A stretch of 64,000 nucleotides of DNA from a bacterium (GCA_027485645.1 JAIXQR010000007.1:310001-374000); one strand, 5' to 3'; positions 1 to 9,011 are shown, counted from the first letter of the stretch. The notes: a model not told the origin generated them from the letters alone. Made by a program: numbers and translations.

Positions 1-2
1 TT

Positions 3-557
3 GAACGGGAGTACGCGCACCTTGCGGGGCTGGGGTGGTTTGGCAAGAACACATGCCTCATTGACAGCAAACGCGGCAGCTTCTTTTTCATCGCGATCAT
101 TCTCACTTCGCTTCCGATTGAGCGAGATTTGCCTGCAAATGGTGGATGTGGAACTTGCCGGGCTTGCATTGAGGCTTGCCCAACGGGAGCGATCCAGTTC
201 GGGCATGGACGCTGGTTCATCAACTCAGGCCGCTGTGTGAGTTATCTCACGATTGAGCATCGCGGAGAGATCGACCCTGGACTAGAAAGGGGCGTTGGTG
301 ATTGGAGCTTTGGTTGCGACGTTTGTCAGGACATTTGTCCGTTCAATCAGCCCGGGCCGCGGCAGCCAGACAGGGGGCAGGCAACGTCCGAGCCTGATTT
401 CGCCGCGCGAGAGTATCCCGGTTTGCTTGAGCTTGCGAGAATGCAAGAAGCGGAGTGGGATTCCACCTTTGCCGGCTCGGCGATTCGCCGAGCCGGATTT
501 GATGGACTGATGCGAAACGTTGAACTGAACTTGAAAAACCGTTCCGAACTTAGCTGA
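3..557 (+). CDS. queG: Epoxyqueuosine reductase QueG, C-terminal part (5' end outside window)
   Basis: QueG reduces epoxyqueuosine to queuosine in tRNA, using cobalamin and two 4Fe-4S clusters, in the cytoplasm. The reading frame is open from base 3, so the gene starts upstream of the window. The visible part carries both ferredoxin-type cysteine sets: CGTCRACIEACP followed by a later C in the same domain, and CDVCQDICPFN. The C-terminal stretch GSAIRRAGFDGLMRN matches the family's usual GxPIRRxxxxxxxRN ending. The cobalamin-binding N-terminus is not visible. The gene runs convergently into the thiolase gene and overlaps it by 8 bp. Identity is firm from the paired clusters and the tail motif. 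Confidence 0.93.
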   Translation, partial: EREYAHLAGLGWFGKNTCLIDSKRGSFFFIAIILTSLPIERDLPANGGCGTCRACIEACPTGAIQFGHGRWFINSGRCVSYLTIEHRGEIDPGLERGVGDWSFGCDVCQDICPFNQPGPRQPDRGQATSEPDFAAREYPGLLELARMQEAEWDSTFAGSAIRRAGFDGLMRNVELNLKNRSELS

Positions 558-1731
558 CGCGTTCGAGTAGAACGGCCGTCGCTTCTCCGCCACCAATGCA
601 GGGGGAGCAGACCGCGTAGCGAGCTTCGCGGGCTTGGAGTTCGTAGGCTGCGGTGAGAATGAGGCGGGCTCCGGTCATTCCGATCGGGTGGCCCAAGGCG
701 ACCGCGCCACCGTTGACGTTCAGCTTTTCATGCGCGATGCCGGCTTGTTGTGCGACCAGCATTGCGACAACCGCGAACGCTTCGTTGACTTCAAAGAGAT
801 CAACGGCGTCAACCGAAAGCTGGGCCTTGGCCAGAACCGCTTGGATCGCGCCGGTCGGTGCGCTGGTGAATCGCTCTGGCGCGTGGGCGAATTGGGCCTG
901 GGCGACAACCCGGGCGAGGGGCTTGAGGCCGCGCTTATTGGCTTCCGATTCCAGCATCAGGACGAGCGCGCAACCGCCGTCGTTGAGCGAGCTGGCGTTA
1001 CCGGCGGTGGTAACTCCGTCTTTGCTGAAGGCGGCACGCAGGGAAGGCAATTTCGCTGGATCTCCCTTTCCAGGCTCTTCATCTTGGTTGACTTGAACCG
1101 GGTCGCCCTTGCGCTGAGGAATGAGAATGGGGGCAATTTCTCGCTCAAATCGTCCGCTTGACTGAGCGTGAACGGCACGTCGGTAGCTTTCGGCAGAAAA
1201 GGCATCAAGTTCTTCGCGGGAAATGCTGAACTCGGCCGCGGTGGAATCGCCGCAATTGCCCATGTGGCAGTTGTTGTACGGATCCCAAAGGCCATCGTGG
1301 ATCATGAGGTCGAGCAAGGTGCCGTTGCCCATTCGGTAGCCGGTACGGGCTTTCTCGAGGGCGTAAGGGGCGTTGGACATGCTTTCCATTCCGCCTGCTA
1401 CCACGATGGAGGCATCGCCAGATCGAAGCGCTTGCGCGGCCATCATAACGGTCTTCATCCCGGAGCCACAGACTTTGTTAACCGTGGTGCACGGAACGGA
1501 GTTTGGAACTCCTCCGCCGAGGGCAGCTTGTCGTGCGGGCGCTTGTCCTAGGCCACCGCTCAAAACGTTGCCCATCAGGACTTCGCTGACTTCGGACGGA
1601 TCGACACCGGCGCGGGAGATCGCTTCCCGAATGGCGACAGAACCTAGCGACGGAGCCGATTGGGAACTGAGGCTGCCTTGAAATGCGCCGATTGCGGTGC
1701 GGGCGCCAGAAACGATGACCACGTTGTCCAT
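550..1731 (-). CDS. Acetyl-CoA C-acetyltransferase (thiolase)
   Basis: A thiolase of 393 aa, the normal length, which condenses or cleaves acyl-CoA (acetoacetyl-CoA to 2 acetyl-CoA or the reverse). The nucleophilic cysteine is C88 in VCGSGMK. The NEAF motif, the GHPIGMTGAR histidine block and the C-terminal CIGGGEA cysteine are all present, so the active site looks complete. It starts with ATG at 1731 and follows murJ (start at 3350, stop at 1752) with a 20-bp gap, so it may be co-transcribed with it. Whether it serves beta-oxidation or acetoacetyl-CoA synthesis cannot be decided because no partner genes are nearby. Confidence 0.93.
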   Translation of the reverse strand: MDNVVIVSGARTAIGAFQGSLSSQSAPSLGSVAIREAISRAGVDPSEVSEVLMGNVLSGGLGQAPARQAALGGGVPNSVPCTTVNKVCGSGMKTVMMAAQALRSGDASIVVAGGMESMSNAPYALEKARTGYRMGNGTLLDLMIHDGLWDPYNNCHMGNCGDSTAAEFSISREELDAFSAESYRRAVHAQSSGRFEREIAPILIPQRKGDPVQVNQDEEPGKGDPAKLPSLRAAFSKDGVTTAGNASSLNDGGCALVLMLESEANKRGLKPLARVVAQAQFAHAPERFTSAPTGAIQAVLAKAQLSVDAVDLFEVNEAFAVVAMLVAQQAGIAHEKLNVNGGAVALGHPIGMTGARLILTAAYELQAREARYAVCSPCIGGGEATAVLLERVS

Positions 1732-1751
1732 GGCATCAAGATACCAGCCGG

Positions 1752-3350
1752 TCAGCGACCGATCCGGCTACGAATTTTGTCAAAAGTACGATCGAGCGCG
1801 GCGGTTTCGGGCATCTTAAGCGCCCGAGCGATGATCACATAGAGTGAGAAACCAGGCAGGCAGACGAGCAAAAGAATCAGGACGGCACCAAGCTTGTTGG
1901 TCTGAAGCGATTGGAGGAACGGAACCTGAAGCAGGCCATAGGTGACGCCGACAAAGACAACCGAGCCCAACACTGCCTTGCCCATCGTTGCGAGGATGCC
2001 TTGGAAGTCCACTCCGCCCATTCGGCGATGCAGCGCGAACAACAGCGCTCCTACGAGAAAGACCCCGGAGAGAGATGAGGCTAGCGGGATCGCCAGGTAG
2101 GTCAGCGGAGTTTGTCGGCCCAAGTTGATGAGAACAAAGAAGACGCCGGTTGTGACGGTGCCGATGACGATTGGGGTTGTCGAATGTTGCGCGGCAAAGA
2201 ATCCACGCATGAGAACTGGATGCAGGCACCAGGCCCAGATGCCGAGGCTCAGGAGCCGCAAGAGGTCGGAAACGATGCGTGAGTTCTCGACGGTGAAGGC
2301 ACCGTGCTGGAAGATCGCCACAACGATCGGCTCGGGTGCAGCGAACATGAGCGCCGAGATGGGGATCGAGATGAAAAGCACCTGCCGGATCGTGGCGTTC
2401 ATCTGCGACTGGTAAAGACCAGTTTCTCCCCGGGCGAAGTGTTGCGATAGAACCGGGAAGGCCGCGAGAGCCAGCGACTGCCCGAACACTGCGAGCGGCG
2501 CTTGCATGAGGACGTTGCCTAGCTTTAGGTTTGTGACCAACCCGTCGGAATACATTTGTCCGTAGTAGCGGGAGATCAAGTCGTAGACGCCCGGAAGCGA
2601 TAGGCCCAGGACCACCGGCAGCATCAACTTGAACACCTTGACGACTCCGGGATGCCGTACATCGAGCGAGAAGGCAAACTTTGATCCCAGCTTGCGCATG
2701 GTGAGGAACGGAATCACAAGGTTCCCGATCATCGCGCCGCCAAGGGCGCCCCAGGACATTCCGGCGATTGGCGGATTGGTGAAGCTAGAAAGAACAAGGG
2801 CTCCGAACAGGATTCCGATGTTGTAAACGTTCGGTCCCAGGCCCGGGATGGCGAACACTCGCCTTGCATATAGCGTGCCGAACATCAGGCCGCCGATGAA
2901 GAAGGCGTACTGCGTTGGCAGCACGATTCGGCTCATCAGGACGATGTCGTTGAACTTTTGTCCGGTGGCCGACGGCGCGAGTAGGTGAGTTATGGGCTCG
3001 GCAAAAATCCATGCCAGCGTGATGAAGCTCAAAACGACGATCGACATGACCGTTGCGACCACGCTGAAGACGTGCCAAGCCTCATCCTCGCGCTCGGTTT
3101 GGTAGTACTCCGTGAAAACGGGAATAAATGCCGAGCTCAGGGCGCCGCCTGCAATCAGGAAGAACAGAAGGTCAGGCAGGGAAAAGGCGAGGTTGTAGGC
3201 GTCGGTCTGGCTGCCGGATCCGAACTTTCCGGTCATCACCATTTCTCGGACCATGCCAAGAACGCGGCTCAGGAACAGTGAGACGACCATGATTCCGCCG
3301 GCTTTGGCTACGCTGGTGCCAACATCGGCCGGTTTTGGTTCGGAACTCAC
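1752..3350 (-). CDS. murJ: Lipid II flippase MurJ (MviN family)
   Basis: An inner-membrane MOP-superfamily flippase that moves lipid II to the periplasmic face for peptidoglycan synthesis. It has 532 aa, the usual length, with about 14 hydrophobic segments. The N-terminal signature (SLFLSRVLGMVREMVM) and the following FG...DAYNLAFSLPDLLFFLIAGGALSSAF-type block are diagnostic; the latter contains the charged and proline residues typical of MurJ. The start is GTG at 3350. Downstream lies thiolase on the same strand, and upstream lies trxA on the same strand behind a terminator hairpin. Confidence 0.95.
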   Translation of the reverse strand: MSSEPKPADVGTSVAKAGGIMVVSLFLSRVLGMVREMVMTGKFGSGSQTDAYNLAFSLPDLLFFLIAGGALSSAFIPVFTEYYQTEREDEAWHVFSVVATVMSIVVLSFITLAWIFAEPITHLLAPSATGQKFNDIVLMSRIVLPTQYAFFIGGLMFGTLYARRVFAIPGLGPNVYNIGILFGALVLSSFTNPPIAGMSWGALGGAMIGNLVIPFLTMRKLGSKFAFSLDVRHPGVVKVFKLMLPVVLGLSLPGVYDLISRYYGQMYSDGLVTNLKLGNVLMQAPLAVFGQSLALAAFPVLSQHFARGETGLYQSQMNATIRQVLFISIPISALMFAAPEPIVVAIFQHGAFTVENSRIVSDLLRLLSLGIWAWCLHPVLMRGFFAAQHSTTPIVIGTVTTGVFFVLINLGRQTPLTYLAIPLASSLSGVFLVGALLFALHRRMGGVDFQGILATMGKAVLGSVVFVGVTYGLLQVPFLQSLQTNKLGAVLILLLVCLPGFSLYVIIARALKMPETAALDRTFDKIRSRIGR

Positions 3351-3365
3351 AGGTCAATTAAACCG

Positions 3366-3396
3366 AAAAGGGCCCGATCCTTGCGGAATCGGGCCC
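3366..3396 (-). terminator. Rho-independent terminator of trxA
   Basis: Arms 3370-3378 and 3388-3396 form a 9-bp GC-rich stem (GGGCCCGAT/ATCGGGCCC). On the minus strand it is followed by TTTTC. It sits 18 bp past the thioredoxin stop and just upstream of murJ, so it should separate the two minus-strand units. Confidence 0.75.
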
Positions 3397-3414
3397 ATGA
3401 GTTGATGGTTTCGC

Positions 3415-3738
3415 TTAGAGAGCGGATTCGATCAGAGCTTTGATCTGATCCTTTGGCAAGGCACCGACGGCCTTGTTGACTTCTCTTCCACCCTTGAAAA
3501 CGTGGAGAGCAGGGATGCTCATTACGCCGTACTTGGAAGCGAGATCCGGTTCCTTGTCGACGTCGATCTTGAAGACCTTGGCCTTACCAGCGAATTCCTC
3601 GGCGAGCGCTTCGACCGATGGAGCGATGGCTCGGCAAGGGCCGCACCAAGGCGCCCAGAAGTCGATGAGGACGGGGAGTTCCGAGTTGATGACTTCGGCT
3701 TCGAACTGCGAGCTGTTGATTTCTAAATTGGCTGCCAT
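3415..3738 (-). CDS. trxA: Thioredoxin
   Basis: Classical thioredoxin of 107 aa: a cytoplasmic disulfide reductase fed by thioredoxin reductase. The active site is WCGPC with C32 and C35 inside FWAPWCGPC. The cis-proline loop MSIPAL and the C-terminal G-ALPKDQIKALIE helix are present. The ATG at 3738 follows a modest purine stretch (AAGGA) about 15 nt upstream. It is a single-gene unit with its own terminator, and is divergent from the Gly/Pro-rich secreted protein. A candidate promoter and palindrome lie at 3795-3832. Confidence 0.96.
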   Translation of the reverse strand: MAANLEINSSQFEAEVINSELPVLIDFWAPWCGPCRAIAPSVEALAEEFAGKAKVFKIDVDKEPDLASKYGVMSIPALHVFKGGREVNKAVGALPKDQIKALIESAL

Positions 3739-3794
3739 GAGATTGTCAGTTTCCTTAACTGAACTAATACCGGGTGTATACCTGAGGTTCCTTT

Positions 3795-3832
3795 CTAGGA
3801 CCTGTTACGAATCCGGGTCCTAGGTACGTCAA
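3795..3832 (-). promoter_or_regulatory. Candidate trxA promoter overlapping an 8-bp inverted repeat
   Basis: Read on the minus strand, TTGACG (3832-3827) is followed after 17 nt by CGTAAC (3809-3804), a plausible -35/-10 pair. A perfect inverted repeat, CTAGGACC (3795-3802) and GGTCCTAG (3816-3823), has one arm in the spacer and the other just past the -10. That geometry would suit a repressor operator, but no regulator is identified. The -10 matches consensus poorly. Confidence 0.4.
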
Positions 3833-3887
3833 TTACTAGCGTAAGGGCAGGCAGGATGTCTCGCCCACAATGGAGGACGAATTCCCT

Positions 3888-4748
3888 TTGAAGACGAGGA
3901 TTGTTCAAAAAACGCTTACGGTGCTTGCGATGGTTCCGCTTGCTGCGAGTGCACTCGCGCAGCGTGCGGAGACTGGGTTGTTAGGAATCAACCTGTTTGA
4001 CAAAAGCACTCGCGTATTGCAGAAATTTGGTACACCGGACGAAATCCTACCGGTGACCCTTGGTGGCGGCGCACAGTTCGGCGGCGGTCAAGGCGGCGGA
4101 GCTGGTGCTCCAGGAGCACCGGCAGGACGCCCAGGTGCATCCGCTGGTGGCGGCGGACGAGCATCTGGCGGCGGCGGAGCAGCAGGTGGGCAGCTTGCCG
4201 ACTTTATGCCTCCGTTGACCTCTGAAGACGATTTGCGACAGTTCGCCCCAGGCGGACGACAGAGCGGCGGCTCAAGCCCATTTGGCCCTGGCGGACCACC
4301 TCCAGGCGTTCCAAACGGCGGCGGTCCTCCTCCGGGAGTCGGTGGCCCAGGCGGTGGACGACCTGGTGCAGGCGCTCCTCCGGCTGGTGGCGGCGCAGGC
4401 GCTCCCCCAGTCGCTGGTGCAGGCACCCGAGTGACCTTCACTCGATGGGTCTACAACAAGAAGTCATCCAAGTACGCATTCATCATCGACCGACTCGGTC
4501 GAGTGGTGCAGATCGAAGCCATCGGATTGCGAGATCCAATGGTCAAGACCAAGGCTGGCGTCAGCTTCGGTGCAAACTTCAAGTCGGTTGTCTCGAAGTA
4601 CGCGAATCCAGACGGATACGAAATCGCTGGTGACAACATGTTCGTGAAGTACCTCACCCGAGGCAAGGTTGCATTCCGGTTCGCCCGGCTTGCACCAAAG
4701 AAACCACAGGTCGTTGTTGGCGTTGTGGTTGCCGCTGGAAAGTCGTAA
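3888..4748 (+). CDS. Secreted Gly/Pro-rich protein of unknown function
   Basis: I do not recognise a family. The start is taken as TTG at 3888 because GGAGGA (3872-3877) lies 10 nt before it and the protein then opens with a clean signal peptide (basic MKTR, hydrophobic core, cleavage after ALAQ). An ATG at 3870 overlaps that Shine-Dalgarno. The mature protein has a short ordered N-terminus (about residues 25-60), a Gly/Ala/Pro-rich low-complexity stretch at about 62-181, and an ordered C-terminal domain (182-286) beginning with FTRWVYN and rich in beta-type residues, ending in VVVGVVVAAGKS. It is followed 42 bp later by dnaG, but a functional link is not evident. A low-complexity tether joining two beta domains is my inference. 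Confidence 0.75.
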   Translation: MKTRIVQKTLTVLAMVPLAASALAQRAETGLLGINLFDKSTRVLQKFGTPDEILPVTLGGGAQFGGGQGGGAGAPGAPAGRPGASAGGGGRASGGGGAAGGQLADFMPPLTSEDDLRQFAPGGRQSGGSSPFGPGGPPPGVPNGGGPPPGVGGPGGGRPGAGAPPAGGGAGAPPVAGAGTRVTFTRWVYNKKSSKYAFIIDRLGRVVQIEAIGLRDPMVKTKAGVSFGANFKSVVSKYANPDGYEIAGDNMFVKYLTRGKVAFRFARLAPKKPQVVVGVVVAAGKS

Positions 4749-4790
4749 GTCAACCTGCGCAGGGTACTGACCCTGAAGTAGGCTGATAGC

Positions 4791-6554
4791 ATGGATGAGC
4801 GAGACGAGATTCGACAAAGAGTCGACATCGTCTCGCTTATTTCATCTGAGATGCCCCTCAAGAAGGTCGGCAAGAATTTTCAAGGGCTTTGCCCTTTCCA
4901 TCCGGACAAGAATCCGTCGATGACGGTCTCTCCTTCGACCGGCCGCTACAAGTGTTGGTCCTGCGGCGCGACGGGAGACATTTTCAACTGGGTCATGAAT
5001 CGACAAAACGTCGATTTCGTTGAAGCGCTGCGCATCCTAGCGAAAGAGGCCGGAGTCACCCTAAAGAGCCGCGAAGGCGGTGAGAAGTCGAAATCGTATG
5101 CCGAGCCCATGGCGGCGGCGCTTGCATTCTTTCAGGAACAGCTTTCAAAGAGCGCGACGGCACGGGAGTACTGCGAGCGAAGAGGTCTCGATTCCGAGAC
5201 GCTCACCAAATGGGGGATCGGTTATGCCCCAGAAATGGGAGAAGCGCTGGCAAACCATCTGAAGAAGCTCGGGTTCTCCCTGCAGGACTGCAAGGACCTG
5301 TTTCTCGTCGACACCGATCCGTCCGGCGGGTTCTTTGACAAGTTTCGTGGTCGGCTCATGTTTCCGATCAAGGATGAGCGGGGAGCCACGGTTGGCTTTG
5401 GTGGCCGTGTGCTCGGCACCGGCATGCCGAAGTACATCAACAGCGGCGATACCCCTCTCTACCGAAAGAGCCGCGTCCTGTACGGGTTCAGCGAAGCTCG
5501 AGATTCAATTGGGAAACTGAAGCGCGCGGTGCTTGTGGAGGGCTACTTGGACGTCATTGCCTGCCACGCGGCGGGAGTGACTCAAGCAGTGGCGTCTCTT
5601 GGTACTTCTGCGACGGAAGAGCAAGCAAAGCTACTCAAGCGGTGGGCAGAGGAAGTCACGATCCTGTATGACAGCGACGAAGCCGGCCAGAAGGCAGCAG
5701 ACCGTGCGATTGCGGTGATGCAGGCCGAGGGGTTGCGCGTTCGGGTCTCGCTGCTCCCGAAAGGAGATGACCCAGATTCCTTGCTCCGTCAGAAAGGACC
5801 AGCGGCGGTATCAGATGCGGTTGCGAAAGGACTGCCGCCGATTGACTTCAAGATTCGGCGCCTGGAAGAGAAACTGGACCCGGCGGATGAGAGCTTTTGG
5901 CAGGAAGCGCTGGAGATTCTCGCGGATGCTCCCAACGAGTTAGAACTTGATCGTCAGTTGGTTCGGCTGGCTCCGAAGTATCCGAACCTAACCGACGCCA
6001 TTCAAGCGCAAAAGGCCCTTAAACGAACGGTTGGAAATATTCGCCGTGCACGGGCGTTTGATCCGGAAGCGTCTCGACAGGCAGCACGATCGATAACCCG
6101 GGCCAGGACTACCGTGAAGGACCTGGAATCGGCCGAAGTCGTCGTGTTTCGGGCATTTCTCAGCAGTAAGTTTCGGAAAGAGGGCTGGATGTTCTCGCGG
6201 CATGGCGAGCTATTCGTGACCGTGCTGGGGAAGGAACTATCGACGGCGATTGCGCTCACGTTTCCGACGGCCGCTCCGAGCGGCGAGGTGAGTCAGTGGC
6301 TCAGCAACATCGAGCCAGAGCGGTTGCGCTCGATTCTCGCGGACATCGAGGAAGATCTCCGGGGCGACATGCTGAAAGAGGACTACATCACGGAGTCGAT
6401 CGTGAAACTTCGAGAAAAGGCGACGCTCCAGAAAACCACCGCCACCCGTCCTCTCCTTGATAGCGATGAAGAACGGCAAAAGTATCTTGAGCAACTCAAG
6501 AAACTCAAGCCAATTCCGCCTCAGGAAGCTGAATCGACGCATGAAGACTGGTAA
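4791..6554 (+). CDS. dnaG: DNA primase DnaG
   Basis: Replication primase of 587 aa, which makes RNA primers at the fork. The N-terminal CHC2 zinc-binding domain shows C34, H37, C55 and C58 (CPFH and CWSC). The central TOPRIM domain has the EGYLD motif and the DSDEAG metal-binding motif. The C-terminal third, which binds DnaB helicase in the family, is divergent. The gene is followed by a primary-type sigma factor, the conserved macromolecular-synthesis arrangement (dnaG-rpoD); rpsU is not present upstream. Confidence 0.96.
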   Translation: MDERDEIRQRVDIVSLISSEMPLKKVGKNFQGLCPFHPDKNPSMTVSPSTGRYKCWSCGATGDIFNWVMNRQNVDFVEALRILAKEAGVTLKSREGGEKSKSYAEPMAAALAFFQEQLSKSATAREYCERRGLDSETLTKWGIGYAPEMGEALANHLKKLGFSLQDCKDLFLVDTDPSGGFFDKFRGRLMFPIKDERGATVGFGGRVLGTGMPKYINSGDTPLYRKSRVLYGFSEARDSIGKLKRAVLVEGYLDVIACHAAGVTQAVASLGTSATEEQAKLLKRWAEEVTILYDSDEAGQKAADRAIAVMQAEGLRVRVSLLPKGDDPDSLLRQKGPAAVSDAVAKGLPPIDFKIRRLEEKLDPADESFWQEALEILADAPNELELDRQLVRLAPKYPNLTDAIQAQKALKRTVGNIRRARAFDPEASRQAARSITRARTTVKDLESAEVVVFRAFLSSKFRKEGWMFSRHGELFVTVLGKELSTAIALTFPTAAPSGEVSQWLSNIEPERLRSILADIEEDLRGDMLKEDYITESIVKLREKATLQKTTATRPLLDSDEERQKYLEQLKKLKPIPPQEAESTHEDW

Positions 6555-6650
6555 TTCACGCGGTTCGGAAGAATTCTGAAGGAGACTCGGAAAACCTTTG
6601 CTATAGTGTATTGCGTTCGCGCTCACCAACGGAGGTCGCGTGATCTACTA

Positions 6651-7685
6651 ATGCTTTCAGGGAAAGAATTAACGGAGGGCACTACGGAGTGCGGAGGGGG
6701 AACCGCGCTCATATTCCATCGGACGCCACGATGTCCGGCTCGCATGCTTGCGGCGAATCAAAACGCCCGAGGTCGCGCGGTTTCGGAAGAGACGTTCGAA
6801 GCAGAAGGCGACGTTGAGGCAGGGACCTCGGAGGTTGAACACCACTTCGAAGACTCGGTCCGCATGTGGCTACAAAAAATCGGCCGCATCCCGCTTCTGA
6901 ATGCCGAGGACGAAGTTAATCTCGCTCGTTGCGCACGCACCGGCTGCGATCGATGCAAGCAGATGCTCATTGAGGCAAACCTGCGCCTAGTGGTCTCTAT
7001 CGCCAAGCGATTCATCAGTCGCGGCTTGTCCATGCAGGACCTTATCCAAGAAGGAAACATGGGCCTCATTCGGGCGGTTGAGAAATTTGACCCCGAGCGC
7101 GGATTCCGATTCAGCACCTACGCCACCTGGTGGGTTCGACAGGCAATTTCACGTGCACTCTCCGATCACGGTCGGACGATCAGAATCCCCGTCCACACGC
7201 TCGAAGCCGTCAATCGAATGATGCGATCGACGGGCCAGCTTCAGCAGACCCTCGGACGCGAGGCGACCTCCCAAGAAATCGGAGAGTGTCTCAACATCTC
7301 CGTCGAGCGTGTGGAAGAGTTCCAGCGCGCTATCGCCGAGCCCTTGTCGCTTGATTCACCAATTGGAGACAGCGAAGATACGTCGCTCGTTGAGTTCCTC
7401 GTGGATCGTTCGGGCGAGAACCCGGCGGATGCGGCGCTCCGATCGATTTTGCGCGGTCAGATCGACGATCTGCTCTCAACGTTGGCAGAACGAGAGAGGG
7501 AAGTGATCATGATGCGGTACGGCTTGCTGGACGGGCAACCACACACGCTGGAAGAAGTGGCGCGGTGTTTCCAGGTGACGCGAGAGCGAATTCGACAGAT
7601 CGAGCAGAAGTCGCTGAAGAAACTCAAGCACCCGTCGAAAATGAAACCGTTCCAAGAGTTGATAGATGTCGTGGTCGATGCGTAG
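6651..7685 (+). CDS. RNA polymerase sigma factor, primary (RpoD/SigA) type
   Basis: A sigma-70 family protein of about 344 aa. Region 1.2 begins near [13 protein letters not shown]. Regions 2.1-2.4 contain [21 protein letters not shown] and [13 protein letters not shown]. Regions 3 and 4 follow, ending with the helix-turn-helix [20 protein letters not shown]. Region 1.1 is very short, so it is either a compact housekeeping sigma or a group 2 factor. Its position directly after dnaG favours the housekeeping role. ATG 6651 is chosen with GGAGG at 6631-6635, a long spacing; ATG 6744 is an alternative. Just before region 2.1 it has three closely spaced cysteines (C94, C99, C102), unusual for this linker. 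Confidence 0.9.
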   Translation: MLSGKELTEGTTECGGGTALIFHRTPRCPARMLAANQNARGRAVSEETFEAEGDVEAGTSEVEHHFEDSVRMWLQKIGRIPLLNAEDEVNLARCARTGCDRCKQMLIEANLRLVVSIAKRFISRGLSMQDLIQEGNMGLIRAVEKFDPERGFRFSTYATWWVRQAISRALSDHGRTIRIPVHTLEAVNRMMRSTGQLQQTLGREATSQEIGECLNISVERVEEFQRAIAEPLSLDSPIGDSEDTSLVEFLVDRSGENPADAALRSILRGQIDDLLSTLAEREREVIMMRYGLLDGQPHTLEEVARCFQVTRERIRQIEQKSLKKLKHPSKMKPFQELIDVVVDA

Positions 7686-7696
7686 TACGCATTACC

Positions 7697-8209
7697 ATGA
7701 ATTTGCCAGATCGAACGGTTCTGCTTTCGACCGGGCAAGAGGTCGCCTTAGCGAAGCTATTCCCCCAACTTCCATTTGCGCTCATCTTCTTGCGGCACTC
7801 GGGTTGCATCTTTTGTCGCGAGCAGATTCAGCTGCTTAACGAAGCGCTAGACCTGCCCATCGCTTTCGTCACTCTGAGTTCAGCAGATGAAGCTCAGCGG
7901 CTGAAGGATGCCACCCGTTCGCCGCACACCTTCATTTCCGATGCGCAGCATCACTTGTATCTGCATTTCGGGTTACAGCGCGCTTCCATCGGCCAGCTCT
8001 TTGGTCCGAGTGTCGTGAAGCGTGGCTTTGCGGTGATCAAGTCCGGCACGAAGGGCGGTTTTCTTCCGACCACCGACCCAATTCAGCTTGGCGGAGCGTT
8101 TGTAGTTGACGCGGAAGGAACCGTGGTTTGGTCTCGTAAGGCGAAAGACGCCTCGGACAACGTCACGCCTGAAGAGCTGAGGAAGCTGCTTTGTCTACCG
8201 GTGGCATGA
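7697..8209 (+). CDS. Peroxiredoxin-like (AhpC/TSA family) protein
   Basis: A thioredoxin-fold protein of 170 aa. The segment LIFLRHSGCIFCREQI carries a CxxC pair at the position of the thioredoxin active site, as in the AhpC/TSA_2 or PRXL2-like group, which is thought to reduce peroxides or disulfides. ATG 7697 starts the recognisable domain; the frame is open further upstream but overlaps the sigma gene. It follows the sigma gene by 11 bp. Its 3' end overlaps the IMPase-family gene by 47 bp on the opposite strand. The substrate is unknown. Confidence 0.78.
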   Translation: MNLPDRTVLLSTGQEVALAKLFPQLPFALIFLRHSGCIFCREQIQLLNEALDLPIAFVTLSSADEAQRLKDATRSPHTFISDAQHHLYLHFGLQRASIGQLFGPSVVKRGFAVIKSGTKGGFLPTTDPIQLGGAFVVDAEGTVVWSRKAKDASDNVTPEELRKLLCLPVA

Positions 8210-8924
8210 TTTGCCACGGGCGATGAATCGGCGTTCCCGCCACAAGCGACGGCAAGTTGAGCGGCGTTCCATCGGTGTAGCTCGCGACAAGTCCGACTTC
8301 GGTGGCTAGGACGAGCGTGGCGGCTACGTCATACAATCGCTCTCCCATGCCGTACAAGCCCCGTAGACGCTGGGTAACCGTCCAGCTGCCATCAACGACG
8401 GAAGCGCCAAAACAGCGGAGTCTGCCGGGCACCTTTTCGCTTCCGATCAGCGGCGCGATGTGCGGACAGCAGGAAATCAGTTCAAACGCCTTCGGCCGAC
8501 CAGAAACGACGGCAGGAATGGGCTCACCGTTTAGCGTTGCTCCCGCTCCCTTTGCGGCAACGTAGAGTTCCTCAAGATCGGGCAAGAAAATACAGCCTTC
8601 CCGGAGCTGGCCATCCTGCCATCGAGCAATGCTAACGCCCCAAGTTGGGAGGCCCATGGCGAAGTTCGAGGTTCCGTCGATGGGATCGAGCAACCAAATG
8701 CCGTTTGAGCCTTCGTCGTCTCGTCCAAACTCTTCGCCCCAAACCGAGGTCTCAGAAGCCAACGGGGCAAGCTCGGTTCGCAAGAACTCTTCGACTTTTC
8801 GATCGGCATTGGTGACCAAGCTGCCATCCGACTTGAGTTCAGTGGCCAGACGCTTCCGCTCCTCTTGCGCGAGGCGACCGGCTCGCGTGCCTATTTCGGC
8901 AAGAACATTGAGATCAATAGGCAT
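8163..8924 (-). CDS. Inositol monophosphatase family protein
   Basis: A Mg2+-dependent sugar/inositol phosphatase-fold enzyme of 253 aa. Metal ligands are visible: GEE at residues 63-65 and DPIDGT with D80 and D83, plus the downstream YDVAA segment in place of the usual WDxAAG. Candidate substrates include inositol phosphate, histidinol phosphate and similar phosphomonoesters; the sequence alone does not discriminate. It is convergent with, and overlaps, the peroxiredoxin-like gene, and stands alone on its strand. Confidence 0.88.
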   Translation of the reverse strand: MPIDLNVLAEIGTRAGRLAQEERKRLATELKSDGSLVTNADRKVEEFLRTELAPLASETSVWGEEFGRDDEGSNGIWLLDPIDGTSNFAMGLPTWGVSIARWQDGQLREGCIFLPDLEELYVAAKGAGATLNGEPIPAVVSGRPKAFELISCCPHIAPLIGSEKVPGRLRCFGASVVDGSWTVTQRLRGLYGMGERLYDVAATLVLATEVGLVASYTDGTPLNLPSLVAGTPIHRPWQIMPPVDKAASSALQA

Positions 8925-8970
8925 ATGGGCATTATGATGTCAATCGAGGCCGTAAGCACCGCGGTTGGGG

Positions 8971-8999
8971 TTGACATTGGATGGTGGTTCGGGTAACTT
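8971..8999 (+). promoter_or_regulatory. Promoter of tRNA-Gly
   Basis: A perfect TTGACA (8971-8976), a 17-nt spacer and TAACTT (8994-8999) lie 12 nt before the first base of the mature tRNA, the expected place for a stable-RNA promoter. Confidence 0.65.
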
Positions 9000-9011
9000 A
9001 CTAATCCGCGA

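Noticed and set aside
4088-4441. A Pro-rich minus-strand frame
   Set aside because: Reverse image of the Gly-rich core of the secreted protein at 3888.
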